Source of the DNA: Oscarella lobularis
Lineage: Eukaryota; Porifera; Homoscleromorpha; Homosclerophorida; Oscarellidae
Direction of reading: 5' to 3'
DNA: 64,000 nucleotides
Assembly: GCF_947507565.1 (NCBI RefSeq)
Contig: NC_089177.1
Location: 3,098,648-3,162,647, forward strand
The translations under genes and the position numbers were made by a program. Shown in pieces: positions 50,064 through 63,100 of the stretch. The notes beneath the pieces were generated by a model that was given only the letters and a program-made list of their open reading frames with translations, did no database searches and was not told the origin of the DNA. Every line of letters begins with the position of its first letter. Positions within the stretch are counted from its first letter, which is position 1.

Positions 50064-51602
50064 CTACATTTTTGACTGAAATTCTATGAGTCCGTAAAGC
50101 TGATCAGCGAGCTTTTGTCTTCCCACAACGCCAAGTGCTTGATATGCCAGTCGTGTTGCTTCTTGAGCACAGCCCCAGTGAAAAGTGAGTCCTTTGCTGC
50201 CATGTCCATAGTTGTGAACAACCTAAAGATAGAAAAAAACGCTTTTACTTGGTGCAAAAAAATCATGACATGCGCGTCACCTGTATTGAGCCATTTTTAT
50301 AGGAAACGGCCTCAATCTCAACACGTGTTCCTGATCGACGCCCTGGCCTCAGACCCACCCATTCGTCGACTATGCGCGCTTTCTGCGGCAAAAAATTGAT
50401 CAAAATTAATTTAAATCACCGGAGAATGTACCTTGAGGCTTGGTTCCAGCTCATAGCACATATCCAGAATCATTTTTCGGTCATCTGGATTAACTGTTCG
50501 ATCCCAGTTTCCCGGCTGCAACGTCGATCCAATAGCAACGTAATCAACACTATTCAAACAGTCACTCTTGCCACATTCAGCCCTTCAAACACTCACCATG
50601 GTACGACGTATGCCTTCTTCTGATGTTTTCCGTTGTAGATAATAAACTGCTTAATCCAAGGAGCCTCCATCTAGAACTCAGTCTTATTCGAATGTGAAGT
50701 ACACTATACAGTATTTCAAACCTTGATAATCTGACCTCTTACTGGCTCAACTTCATTATCACTACACAATGAAATTGCTCCAAGTCCGCTACAATTTATC
50801 ACGACATCAAATTGGCCAACAAACTACAAAAGTAGATAAACAAGGCACCTGTCATACGTGTCTCTCTACCTGGCTAAAGGACTCCACTTTCTGCTTGTGA
50901 ATTTTTATTTCAAGACGCTTGACACTGCAAAATGAAATCTGAGTCTAACTAATTTGGGGAATGAGTCCACTTACCAATCAAAAAGCCATTGGCAATATCG
51001 ATTTCCTTGAATCATCATTGCCAAGTAGACAAATCCGGCGGCATCACTAGAAAGATAACGTCAATCATCTATCTAGCTATTAGCAGTTGACATTGCAGCA
51101 CAAACCTTGGAAACCCCCTTTTCTTGATTTCGTTTCGGGTCAAAAACGAAAAACCAGGAATCCTGTCTTTCCAAATAGGATCCTCCTGCACATTTATTTA
51201 AATACAAGCATTTATTCTAACTAATGAACAAACCTGTCCCAAGTCCTGAGATACTAATCGAAAACCCGAAAATTCGGAAATTCCGATCAACCCGTGAATG
51301 GGCTTCCGCATCAGAAACCGCAGCCAATCATACGTCGCGAACGCCCAACTTGGAATTTGAAATTTTTTGATTGAAATTTCGAGTCGGCGCTTGTTATAAA
51401 ATGCTCACTCCGTTTCGCGTCCGCTGTCCGGCAACGGATGCCACAGTCCTGCGGCGCCGTCGCTCGTGTTATGCGGCGAAAAAGTCTCGGCGAAAACTTC
51501 CACGGTCGCCGGAACGCCGTCGAGACGCAGGCTCGTCGCCAAGTGCAGCGACGACGAGAGGCCCATGATTCCGGCACCAACGACGGCAATTCGACGATTC
51601 AT
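50064..51602 (-). CDS. DDO: D-aspartate / D-amino-acid oxidase family flavoprotein, peroxisomal
   Basis: A FAD enzyme oxidising D-amino acids to oxo-acids with H2O2. The N-terminus has the dinucleotide-binding motif [19 protein letters not shown], then [11 protein letters not shown]. The C-terminus has [19 protein letters not shown], matching the family NYGHGGxGxTxHWG signature. The last residues QSKM form a PTS1-type tripeptide (SKM), suggesting peroxisomal location. About ten short exons with roughly 50-bp introns; middle exons were followed only partly. DDO versus DAO cannot be settled by eye. Divergent start from the downstream ankyrin gene, 63 bp apart, across a CACGTG box at 51603-51608. 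Confidence 0.85.
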
Positions 51603-51665
51603 CACGTGCCTTTACCCTTCGCTTCGCTTCACCTACCTAGCGCGCTTTGCCGTAGCAACAACAAG

Positions 51666-53132
51666 ATGTTCGCGAAAAAGCCTCGAAAGCCGAAAGCCCA
51701 GTTCAAATTACGCGTCGAGCTGCCAACGGACGTCGTCGTCGATCTCGAAAAAATCAACCCGACGACGAAAGTCTCCCAATTCAAGCTCCACATCGAAAAA
51801 GAGCTCGGCATTCCGTCGAATCTCCAACGCCTCAGCTATCTCGACGCCGTCGACTTGCCGGACGCGACCAATCTTCAGCACAGCGACATCGTCTCGGAGG
51901 CGACGATTCGACTCTCGACGTGGACGAATTGGGACGCGTTATTGTGCTCGAGTTTGCGCGGCGACGCGCGTTCCCTTCTCGCGCGCGGCGACGTCGACGT
52001 CGACGGCGCGCCGTCGTCGTCGCCATGGCATCGAAAGCGCGCGTGGACGGCGCTCTACGTCGCCGCCCACTGGGGCCACTTCGACGTTTTGTTGCGCATG
52101 TTAGAACGAGGAGTCGACGTCAACGAGAGAGCGCCGTCGGGACGCACTGCGTTGCACGCGGCCGCCTATATGGGAAACTGGAAGTGTCTTTGCGCTTTGT
52201 TGGAAAAAGGCGCTGATATCAGTGTTCTGGATGAATCTGGGTCGACTGCTTTGGATTTGGCGAAATCGCAGTCGAAGCCTCAGTGCAAGCAATGCGAACG
52301 GAGTCTGACGTTTTGCTCGTGGAATTTGCAGAAGAAATCGATTGAAGAACGGGAACGCGACCTCGTTGTCTCCGTTGATAAATTGAGAGAGAACGGCGAT
52401 AGGCGAGCGCATCAGTTCGCCGATTCGTCGCTGAGAACGTGGCTCAAAGGAGACCGATCGCAACTGTACATGTTTCATACTCCCAACCCGTTTCCATGTC
52501 CTCCTCCGCCTCGAGGAAAGGCAAAACCAAAGCGCGTTTTATTTGCTTCAACTTCTTCGCGTAGACGAGGCGGTGGTGGCGGCGGCGGCGGCAATTGGTT
52601 TGATCAGGATCGAGCGATGGATTTTGTGCCGTCTGGTCGTGATTTGATGATGTACAGTGAGTCGGCGCTGCAGGGAAAGAAGCATAGGCCTGTACGAGTT
52701 GTTCCAAGTCCTTCAAGCCTAAGACCACCAAGTATAACTCCGTCACCTCTGATGTTTGCTCGTCGAAGTGTGAGATCCAGGTCGGATTCAGAAGCACGAT
52801 GCAGGTAGCAAAATAAGAATCATATATTACTGTAATAAGGGATTTATTCTTGGGGCATTAGTTCTACCAGTACCGAAGTAATTGACTTCCACGCGTGGTT
52901 GAGTCAAAAGCGGGACCAGTGGAAAAGCGAAATCGCCGAATCGAGGAAGCGTCAGGAAGTGCTCGAAGAGCAAACGCGCGTTCATAAAGAACAGAGAGAG
53001 AAGCAAGCGCAAGCCAAGTACGAGCAGTGGACGGAAAAGAAAAAGACCGAGCCAAAACCAAAACGAGACAAAGAGATATCGCGCATCGAAGAGCTTCGGA
53101 GCAAAGCACGTCATTTGACAGCTGTGCGATGA
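51666..53132 (+). CDS. Ubiquitin-like/ankyrin-repeat protein with C-terminal coiled coil (ANKRD60-like)
   Basis: Two exons. Residues about 12-85 look ubiquitin-like (FKLRVELPTDVVVDLEKINP... IEKELGIPSNLQRLSYLD). Ankyrin repeats follow (WTALYVAAHWGHFDVLLRML, GRTALHAAAYMGNWKCLCALL, GSTALDLAKS), then a CxxC...C segment, a Pro-rich stretch and a poly-Gly run (GGGGGGGG near 52570-52595). After a 56-bp intron the second exon is a charged helix (STEVIDFHAWLSQKRDQWKSE ... KEQREKQAQAKYEQW), ending HLTAVR. A UBL plus ankyrin arrangement resembles ANKRD60; the C-terminal helix recalls cilium/microtubule proteins. The start at 51666 gives a clean UBL; earlier ATGs overlap the DDO first exon. Confidence 0.75.
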
Positions 53133-53590
53133 ACGGAGAAAATGTATTAGTTTATTTATTCAGAAACGAGCGCGCACGCGCTAGTGAAGGCATGCGCATG
53201 GTGGATACTAGTATCCGTGTCTCCACTGGGCATCGCGCCTGCTGTCGCCCGCCTCTGCAATCGCGTAATAGCTCGAAGGAAAGCCAGAGTCGCGCGTCGA
53301 AGAGAGAGAACTGCAGCAAAGCGTTTTATTTCGTATCGAATGTTAGAAAGCTCCCACTATCTCGCATACTGTCACTCCATCGTCCTCAAAAGAAAAGATA
53401 GGTACGTCATAAATGCGTATACTACGTGTGCATGGAATAAAGCGAATGGCAGTCACGTTCTGTCAAGTGTATGATCATATATACTGTATAGGCCTATATG
53501 TAGGTGTTGAGAGCGAAAATGTCGAGTCCCCAATGTTCTCTAGCAATAGGTCAATGACTGTCTAATCTAAACAATTGAGAGAGTGAAAAC
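53133..53590. other. Intergenic gap with convergent 3' ends
   Basis: These 458 bp lie between the ankyrin gene and the thrombospondin stop. A 96-codon frame on the plus strand (53184-53474) shows no family similarity. No repeats or RNA genes are seen. Confidence 0.45.
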
Positions 53591-56500
53591 TTAGACGGAG
53601 AGAAGCCTAGCTGTGGTCATACCTCTGCACGCGTAGTTCAAATCGGACCAAATGACGCGCGGCTGCGAAAAAACGAAGAAGCCGAGACGTCCGCCGCGGA
53701 GCGTGTAGTCGTACAGATCGCCGGAGTCGACAATCATTTCCGATCCTTCATAGATCACGACCCTAGGGGTGAGAAACGAGTGAAATTATTGACTAACGGA
53801 TCGACGTCCTTTTACCTAATGAGTCCGGTTTGGGGCCTGTGCTTCAGCGTCCATCTGTAGGCGGTATACGGCTTCCATCCCACCTCATTTTCATCGCGCC
53901 AAATTGTGGTGACTTCATTTGCGGTGGACTCGGTGTTCCACAAAGCGTTACGTAAACGATGCCCGGGCCCACTTCTAGACACGACTTTCTAAAACGTCAA
54001 CCGAACGAATCAAACTCGAGGTCGTATCTAAGAGGTATCTAAGGACCTTGATGTGCAAGCCGGCTCGACCGACGGCGACAAAAGGTCTCCTCTCGCTGTA
54101 CGTTTCCGTCGATCGTTTCCACATGATGGCGTAGAATTTGCGATTATTCTGAAAACTGAAGACGAATCCCGCGTAGTCGTCGTCCTTGTCCGTATTGATA
54201 AAGAACGTCCCGTTGAAGTCGACGCCGCCGAAAAAGTGATATCCGACGGCGAGCGCCGGATCGCTGTCGGCCGACTGAACGACTTCGGAACCGCGAGCTT
54301 GAATGCGCCAGCGCGGCGGCATTTTCGGTTTCGACGTCAAATTGACGCGCTGGAACATGGTGAAGTCCGTGCGATCGATTTCCTTATTGAAAGGACACAC
54401 GTCGACGTCGTCGTCGAAGCCGTCTCCGTCGGAATCGGTCTGACATATGTCCCCAATTCCGTCCACTAGACAAAGAACGTTTTAGTTGTTTAAGTCGTTT
54501 GTTTTATATAGGCTCGATCTTCTCACTGTCCAAGTCTTGCTGGTTACGGTTGGCTCGAATTCGACAATTATCGGTACTGTCCGGTATGCCATCGTCGTCG
54601 TCGTCGCTATCGCACACGTCGCCGAAACCGTCGCGATCGTGATCTCGCTGGGCGGCGTTCGCCTTTCTCGGGCACAAATCCAAGTCGTCCTGGATGCCGT
54701 CGCGATCTCTATCGGTGTTGAAATCGCACGGATCGCCGACCATGTCCTCGTCGACGTCCAACTGGTCGACGTTTCGCACGTACGGACAATTGTCGCAGTG
54801 ATCGCCGAGCCCGTCGTTGTCGACGTCCATTTGCTCGCCGTTGCTCACGAGCGGGCAATTGTCGGCGGAGCCGAGAATTCCGTCGTCGTCCGGATCAGGA
54901 TCGCACGCGTCGCCGAGACCGTCCGAATCGTAATCCTGCTGAAGGGGATTGTAGAGATTGGGGCAGTTGTCGCACAGGTCGCCGACGTCGTCCATGTCGT
55001 CGTCGTCTTGTTCGTCGTTTGGAATCAAGTAGCAATTGTCCTAGACGAATATACGTCATAACTTCCGTCGTTGATTTATCTATTAGATTCAAACCTCTTC
55101 GTCGATGACGCCGTCGTTGTCGTCATCTTCGTCGCAGGCGTCGCCGATTTTGTCGCCATCTCTGTCTTCCTGTCCGCTATTGGGAACGGTGGGACAATTG
55201 TCCTGCGGAAAAAAGTCGGTTTGTGAATGATCCCACTTTCTCTTTCTCTTCTTTATTTATTCGAACCTTTTGGCAGAACTTTCCGAACGTACAATTGGCG
55301 ATTTCCTCGTCCGGGTAGCGATCGAGATCGGTGTCTACGATGCATCGTCCGTCTTTGAAGTAGTGCCCGATTTCGGGACACACGCACACGAACGACAAAT
55401 TGCCGTACGGTCGACACTTGAAATTGCCCGTGCAATTGTGCCAGCCGAGCGGGCAAACGTTCACCAGCACGCACTGGTCGTCGGCGCGATTCTCTCGCGA
55501 ATATCCAGGATCGCAAGGACCGCATTTGAAGCCGCCCTTCGCCAGAAAAAAAAAATCAAAAAGGAAAAGCGAGGTAATTTATTTGTACGTACTTGAGTAT
55601 TGATGCACGACGAATGGCGACATCCACCGTTGTTGGTGGCGCATTCGTTGATGTCGGTGCATACTTGTTTTCGCGCGTTTGCCTGCACCAGACCGGAGCC
55701 TTTCGTTTTTCCGCCGGAAAATCCCGCTGGACAGGCATCGCATCGATAGCTGCCTAGCTTATTGCGACATTTCACGTTCTCAAAGCACGGATTCGCCTTC
55801 CTGCACTAAAAGGAGGAAAGAAGTATTTAGAGCCAGCCAGCCAGACACAGCTCTTCCATCCTGTCCTTACTTCATTAACGTCTTCGCACGATTTTCCATC
55901 ACCAGTGTAGCCAACCGGACACGGATCACACTCGTACTCGGTTTCACTCAGAGGATTGCACTTAACTTTGGAAAAACACGGGTGTGGCTTGCAGGGGTCT
56001 ATAACAGGAACAGAAAGTTAATGAAGTTCCGCTTCCAGAAATTCGACACCTACTTGGACACTCCTCCAGGACGCACACGCCTGTTGACACTGCGCTACCC
56101 GAGCAATTTCGTCCACCGTATTGAGGCTCTGGATTAGAGCACAAGCGAGTGCGCGAGTGAACTCCACTGTCGCACGTCACAGAACAGCTAGACCACGACG
56201 ACCAAGCGCTCCAGCCTCCGTGTACTACAGAACGAAGAGATAACAGTGCACGGTTTTCTTTACGTTTCCGAACCCATACTTGGGCAGTGGTTGGTATTGC
56301 AGGATTGACTTTGCACGCTCGGTCCCGTGCAATTGTGTCCGCCCGGATTCCCTGTCAAACGATCGCAGCTCCGCATCCGCGTTTGCGTTCCGCCGCCGCA
56401 CGTTTTAGAGCACGTGCCCCACACGGGCGTCCATGGCGCCCACGTGACGGCAACGTCCGCTCGACTACCACCAACTACAAGGTTCAATTCATGTTGGAAA

Positions 56501-58172
56501 AAAAATCTCTTCTAGTTCAAATTACCATAGCATGTAGGGCAGCATTCGCCTGATTTTATAGACGGGAGTTTGCAGTCGAGCGGCGGGCACGACGTCAGCT
56601 CGCACGAGACGATATTATTCTGTGAAAAAAAAACCGGACAGCGTAAAAAGGAGTGCCGCCAAAAAAATAAGAAGCGGCCGCCAAAGGAGCCGAAGGGCGT
56701 CTAGTGCATTGTGGCCGCTCAAGGTCGCTGCTGCCGGGGACGAGCGTCTCGAAGGGACTTCTAATTATACGCCGCTAAGTCAATCAAGGGTGACCGCCGC
56801 CTACATTTTAGTGTTCCATCTAGTCAAACATCTGGCTAAAGGGGACGGAATTTGCTCGCGGCACTCAAGTCGAAACCGATTGAGACCGCCTGCCAACAGT
56901 ACGCAGAACAGGCGGTAACTCTTCCGTCTCGACGCGGAAGGAATGCGTAATGGACGGATAGGACGGGTCGCAGACTAGTGACCACCTTGCCAGTTTCTGC
57001 TTACAACATGCAGCAGTTCCATTAGTAAGGAGGTCGTACGCGTGCATGGCATATATGCGCGTATGCAGACGACTTACTCTGCAAATGCAGTTCACGCAGG
57101 GGTCGTCTGGAGAAACAAACTCGTCACCTTCTTCGTATGTCGTATTTCCGTGTTTGCATAGAGGTTTAGAGGGGCCCTGAGAAAAAAAAGGCTCAACAGC
57201 TGCGGCGAATCAAGTACGTGGGACGGCTTACGGTCCAACGGAGCCAGTTGATATAGTCGACAAGCGGTGGAATGGCAGGACAATCGGAACAATCGTAAAT
57301 GTCCAAAAGACCTGATCAGCTCCCATTAGACAATACAGTAGAAAGGACGTGCGCTCATCCGCATACCAGTCACGAAAAGAGACTTCTGTTCCGAAGTGCA
57401 TTGAGGTCCGAGCACGGCGTGAGTCAACATAGACATGGACAAGATGAACTTCATGTTTTTCACCGAACCCTAGGAAACGTGGGCACGTGCAATGCGTGCC
57501 TGCGATCGCTACTAAAATCCATACCCGATACGGTGGGCGACTTCGAATGAACGCCGTCGTCTGGCCGACTCTCAGCTGCATGTTCTTCTCGTACGGCGTG
57601 TTGTAAATCGGACTTTGCAACGCTTGCTCGCCGACCAGTAGACAATTTACGAAGAGCGCCGCCTTCATTTCGTGCACGATCAAGACGACGTCGTGAAAAC
57701 GATCGGCGGCGAGAGCGACGTGGGAGAACGTCGCGACGACGTTGTTGCCCTTGACGCTGTACTCCAAATGGAAGCTCGATCGTCGCGCGTCGTAGAAGAT
57801 ACGCATGTTCGCCGGTCGATGAGAATGCGGCGTGTCGACGGAGACGAGCGTGCCGGCCTGAGCGGGAGCCGGCTTGATCGACGCCGTCCAGACGAACCCT
57901 TTATTTTGCTCGACGTTGCGAAGAAACGTTTTCGTCTCGTCCTCGTTCAGATTGAAAATCTCGTTCGGCGAGTCGATTCCGAAGTCGTGCGTGGGCGGCT
58001 TGCCCGTCATGGTGGCGCCCGTCGCTGCCATGACGTCGAGTTCCATCTCGGCGGCGTCGGAAATGGAGCTGACGAGGCTCAGTAGTGTTAGAACTAGAAC
58101 AGCTACAAGAAAGATGGTGATAAGCCGTTCATTCTGGCGACGAGATGCAGATGACGGTACTCTACCTTTCAT
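53591..58172 (-). CDS. Thrombospondin with TSPN, VWC, TSR, EGF, type 3 repeats and C-terminal lectin-like domain
   Basis: A secreted calcium-binding matrix glycoprotein. Exon 1 starts with a long basic leader and a hydrophobic signal/anchor ([20 protein letters not shown]), then a laminin-G-like TSPN domain. A CSDC cysteine pair, typical of the oligomerisation zone, precedes a VWC domain ([20 protein letters not shown]... CVNCICR... SGECCPTCY). Two TSRs follow ([21 protein letters not shown] near 56440; [20 protein letters not shown] near 56170), then about three EGF domains, type 3 repeats full of DxDxDG calcium motifs (54500-55230), and the C-terminal domain ([20 protein letters not shown], human [20 protein letters not shown]; end [19 protein letters not shown]). 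This is the THBS1/THBS2 (subgroup A) order, with two rather than three TSRs seen. Confidence 0.92.
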
Positions 58173-60108
58173 AGTGACTTGTTCTTCGCGCTCTGCACGA
58201 TCTCGTTTCCTGGACGCGCTTATATAGGCGTATGTTGTCCTGAGGATACAAGTGTCATTAGATAAGCGGGGCGCCTAATTAGATTTCCAAGCTGACCTAG
58301 CGCTTTGGTACTTTCTCATTGTCTGCATAATTTGTCGGCATTCTCCTGACCAAAACGAACTGACTGGTAAAGTATTCTGACTCTTCTTCTGTGTTTTGGC
58401 CAGATTTTTTCATAGCGGTCGAAGACGCCTTCTCTCCTGGTTGGTGACCTCATCCTCAAGTATAGTCTGCGTGTGGCATAATTGATCTCTCGCCTCTAAT
58501 GCTCCTCCCTAAGCTGACAGCGAGCACGCACTAACTAGAAAACCCTCTTTTCGTGCCGCCACAAGGAAGTCTCATTTTACAAATCGAAGTATTCAGCAGA
58601 TTCCACGTCCGCAAACGAAACGATTTCACGTCTGCTTCTCCTTCATCGTGATCGACATCGCTTAGTATCGATCGCCGTTTCAGTTACGTAGCGACACCAC
58701 ACTAATGAACCGCTCGCTGACGTTCTGCCAGTAGAAGTGTCACCCCCCAAGTGTCGTCGCGCCTGAAAAAACATTCGCTGGCACGAAAGGCTTCCTTCCA
58801 TCTATATTTTAAACAATAGAAAAATAACAGTCATTTCTCTGTATCACGCAGATAACGACTTACGTCAGCATAGCGGAAGTTCCGCGAATAACTCTATAGG
58901 AGGAAATGACGCTTCTGGAACCGAGGGGACCGTCGACGCCTGGCGCGTCTCGCCACAGGACCGGACGAACGACAATCTTCTCTCGGGAATCATTCCGTGC
59001 TCGTGAGAATATTACGTTAGACGGAGTCGCCCCATCGGCCCACTTCCGAGCGAGTCAGTACGGTGAGAAACGTGAAGGCATTCGATTGCTTACGAACAAA
59101 AGTGGTCTAATTTAGCACGAATAATAGGGCTTAAACAATTACAAGTGTGCCAGAAAGGGGTAAGTCGAAACATACCACGAGGGCGGAACCGGACACTTAC
59201 AAGCACGCGATCGACTGATCATATCTGGGAACTTCTCGGGAGAAGCCAACTGCATCGACTATCTAATCTATCGCAGGCGGCAGTGTCGCAAGCGTTGCCT
59301 TGGCAAAAAGAACAACACCACACCTTAAACGAGTTATTTTGCGCCGAAACGGTATGCCAATGGGACAAGCAACGGGGGAAGCCGGGTCGGTTTAGTCCTA
59401 ATTAAACTGTAGCCGCCAGACTCTGTTTACATCAAAGGTTATCAGTGCACGAATGCCAAGAAACAGGTCGCTGAACAGATGGTAAGTAGAAAATTAGTCG
59501 CATTTGCTCCCAGCTAGGTCGGAGCGATGTTTACCATGTTTGGCCAACAAAAAGATGTAATGCTGCCGGCTAGGAAACCTGTAACCGCGGTTTCTATTTC
59601 ACGCCTGCACGACTGTGCATCATCTGGCTCTGGTCACAGAGAGACGCTAGCTGGCGACCCCCAAGGTTGGACGAAGTCACCTCCCCAAACCTATTAGTAG
59701 CTATAACTGTTCAAGTGAGCCCAAATTATTCGATGTCGTTGACTCAAACATGTCGGGCCTTTCTAAGCATGCTTCCTCGCAGAGCTTCGTTCCTTCCCTC
59801 TTCATAGCGCTTCACTATCTATTTTTGCATAAAGTAGGCGACTGCTGAGAGATGCGTTACGCGGATGCTATCACCACTGTATCACAAGCCAATTAGTGCA
59901 TAATTTCACTGTAAGGACTCTCTCTCTCTCTCTCTCTCTCTCCGTGCCTCTGGCTGTGATCCAATAGTCACCAAAGTCCGACAGGACGTTGCTTCTCCAG
60001 GAAGTTTTTTTCGGAACTCCCACGCGTCCCGCGCTTCCCGCGCAATGCTTCGTAACGCACGTTACGCTTTGTGTAGTAACGAAAAATAACTGTAGTAACG
60101 CCTGCACG
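58173..60108. other. 1.9-kb gap between divergent thrombospondin and rotatin
   Basis: The largest gene-free stretch in the window. It should contain both promoters, and possibly enhancers or 5' UTR exons. I found no convincing coding exon, tRNA or long repeat. Short open frames at 58906-59115 and 59145-59405 have no recognisable similarity. A CT run lies at 59918-59942. Confidence 0.5.
59918..59942. repeat. (CT)n microsatellite
   Basis: An uninterrupted CT run of about 12 units lies about 165 bp before the rotatin start codon. Confidence 0.9.
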
Positions 60109-63100
60109 ATGGAAATCGCCGTTTTGGATTCGATCATAGAAAAACTCGGTCACAGACTGTCCCAAGTTCGTGTCGGAGCACTAAAAAGTCTCAAATTCAA
60201 GCTCGATAACGCAATTGTCGACGCCGCCGACTTGGTCCATCGCAAAGACGCCGCAAAGAGCCTTCTCGAGTGGTTCAATCGCGACGAAATTCCAATGAAA
60301 GGCGAAGTCTTAGACCTGCTTCATCGTCTCGTCGCAGTAAGACGAAAGAAAAACTCGATTTCTCGCGTAGACTAAGATTTTTACCTCAGTGCAGCAGCGG
60401 AGTCGATACATTGAACTCTCTGGGCGCCATGCAGTATTTATCGCGACTGCGCGGCTCGCTCGACGTAGAGCATCGCAGTCAAATCGACGCGATAGTCGAG
60501 AAACTGCTCCACCTACCTCCAAATCGATCTTTGGCCGAGATTTCGATCCCGTCCTCGACTCTCACTATTGAAGCGAACGACGCTACCTCCTTGCCGGAGG
60601 CGATCGTTCCGACTCTAGATCAGGCTATAGTGGAACCGTCGTGTCGTAGTCCGCCCGATAGTTATTTTCCTCTCGTTCAATTGTCGTCGAACGACGAGCA
60701 GATTTTGGATTCGGCTACAGCGTATGAATATCATCAGCGCAGTCGCGTCCGAGTTTTGATACAGGAAACTTAGTCAATAGAATGCATGACCACGGTGTTC
60801 AACATATTGGCTAGTTAGCTGTATGGAAACTTGGGCGTTGGCTTCTGCATGCGCATGTAGTTTAGTTTACTCTAGACTTATTGGGCGTTTTTAGGCAATT
60901 ACACGGAAGTGAACTCGATCTTCTGGTCAAGTCGTGTCACTTCGCGAGAGACGTTCTCTTTTCGGATTTTCCAGCCGAAGTCTTTCTACAGAGACCCCGT
61001 CTCGTCGACGTAAATGAAACGGGACGCGTAGCCTCTGTCACATGTCATGTGTATAAATTCACGATAGGCGCTGATGAAACTCGTCTCTCGCGGCGGCCAC
61101 GCTAACGACGTCCTGTCGACGGTTGCTATGGATTGCATCGCCGTTCTAGCGGACAAAATTCGCCTGCGAGTGAAATCGTCTCGCGATCCCGCGCTAGTCA
61201 GTGCGAAAGGACTCGACGTCGACGATTCAGACAATCAGGTGGACTTACCCGTTCACGTGCCTATCGAAGAATTTGGACTTCAAGTGATGATTGCGAGCTT
61301 ATCTGCAACGAAATCGGACCTTCTCGTACCGTCGGCTCTTTGCGCAATAAGCAAAGCTATTCGTCTGATAGAAGTATGGAGTTTCTTTGCGAACACGTTT
61401 CTGATTGAAACGCAGGTAGGCAGATATACTCGAGCGAAAACGGTCAGTCTACGTTTTATCTTCCCCAGGGGTCTCTTCTATGCCAGGCGTTGCAAGACTT
61501 TGGCGATCGTCTGTTTCATTTATCTCATCAGCTCGCCACCTGCGATGCGACGTCGTGTCGCTTTTCGCTTCTGGCGAATTCCAGAGCGGCTCTAGCCGTT
61601 GCTTTGGCTCGTTTTATTCGCTCGGCATTGAACGCTGACGAGAGCGATTCGATTCCTCTATCATTGCAACAGTCAATATCGACTCTGGTCATCGATCAGT
61701 CAATGTACCTTGTGCATCCGTTCGTACGCGAGAAGCTGGAAGCGTACATGCAAAAAGCGGATCAGAAGCAATACAAAGTTAGTAGAAAAAACGTGGTCAG
61801 TTTTCCGTCGTCTAAGTTTTCTGGCCGGTCAAAAGGTTTTTGTTGGAGCGCTATCTTTGATCGAGTCATTCAATTCCTTGCATCGCTGTCTATCAAACGA
61901 GCAAGTACTTTCTCCTTATCTTTTACACCGACGTACGTATTACTCTACGTGACTCTTTAAGGATTTAGAAACAATAGAAGCAGGAATTCCAGCATTGATC
62001 TACTATCCCGTTGAAGGCTTTGTTGATATGGCGCTTGGTTCTTGCTTTGATGCGTAAGTAAACAATCGCGTTTATAGCCCGTTTCTGCGACATAATACGT
62101 AGGAGTGGTAACCAGAGAGAGAAAACGAAAGCCGTTAACGTCGTGCTGAAGCTACTGGCTCACCCGTCGGAAAAAGTCCGCGTAGTATCGTATCAATTGA
62201 TTGCGGGAAAATTGAAAAATATCACCCACGAAGCGTTGATTTGGGAAAGAGAAATTATCGGCGAGGTGGCCGCTTTTGGGCTGTTTGACACTACTAAAGA
62301 GGTTCAAATAATAAACAACATCGCGATTATTTCAAATTTCTACTTAGATTGCTGCGTCGAGTTTAAAGATTTTGACAAAACTCTTTGTCCTTCTCGACAC
62401 CTCTCCGTCTCTTTTCTCATCCCTGGAGGCATTTCTTCCTTACATTGAAGTACGGCACCATTGAATCTGCCGCGTCTGGCATTTAAAATAAATTTTCTAG
62501 GGCTGCCTGGGAGATGACAACGAGTTCAACCACGTCGTCATGCGTCACCTAAATCCTTTCACCGAGAGAGACGATAAGCAGTCGCCGCTATCAGAAGGAA
62601 CAAAGAGAGTCGAATCTCTCTGTAGGCTGTTTTGTTCGAGAAATGCTCGGTAAGAGAAAAATGCAATGAGAGTGGGGCTATTTGAAATTGTTTTAGGATT
62701 CGAGGATGGGCGCTGTCGGCCGTTTGTCAGCGGCTATTTGGAAAGGATCCACGCGCTGTTTGCGCAGCTGAGGTCGATTCGTTGAATGACATTTTTATGC
62801 CGCAGTTTGGATTCAGTCTCGACATTCTCTCCACGGGCAGTCCTAGCCGAGTCGACGTAAGCAGATTGAGCGTTGATTTGCTGCATAGGGGAATCTCCTT
62901 TCTTTTGGCAGGACAAAAGCATCTTGCGACTTTTTTCTGTTCTCCTGTCAACCGACATTGATGTTTCTCTGAGGAAATCTGCTGGAGGACAGCTGATTAT
63001 CGCCTTACGAAACCGAGACGTTCACTCTGCTGTGCTAGAGGCCGGTATGGTTTACAAGCTAGTCGGTATGGCACTGGAATTAGTAGAAGAAGATAGAAAG

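Noticed and set aside
53184-53474. 96-codon frame as a small gene
   Set aside because: No start context, similarity or splice support; it lies where two 3' UTRs are expected.
58906-59405. Two short frames in the thrombospondin/rotatin gap
   Set aside because: Random-looking composition, no family match and no plausible exon linkage.
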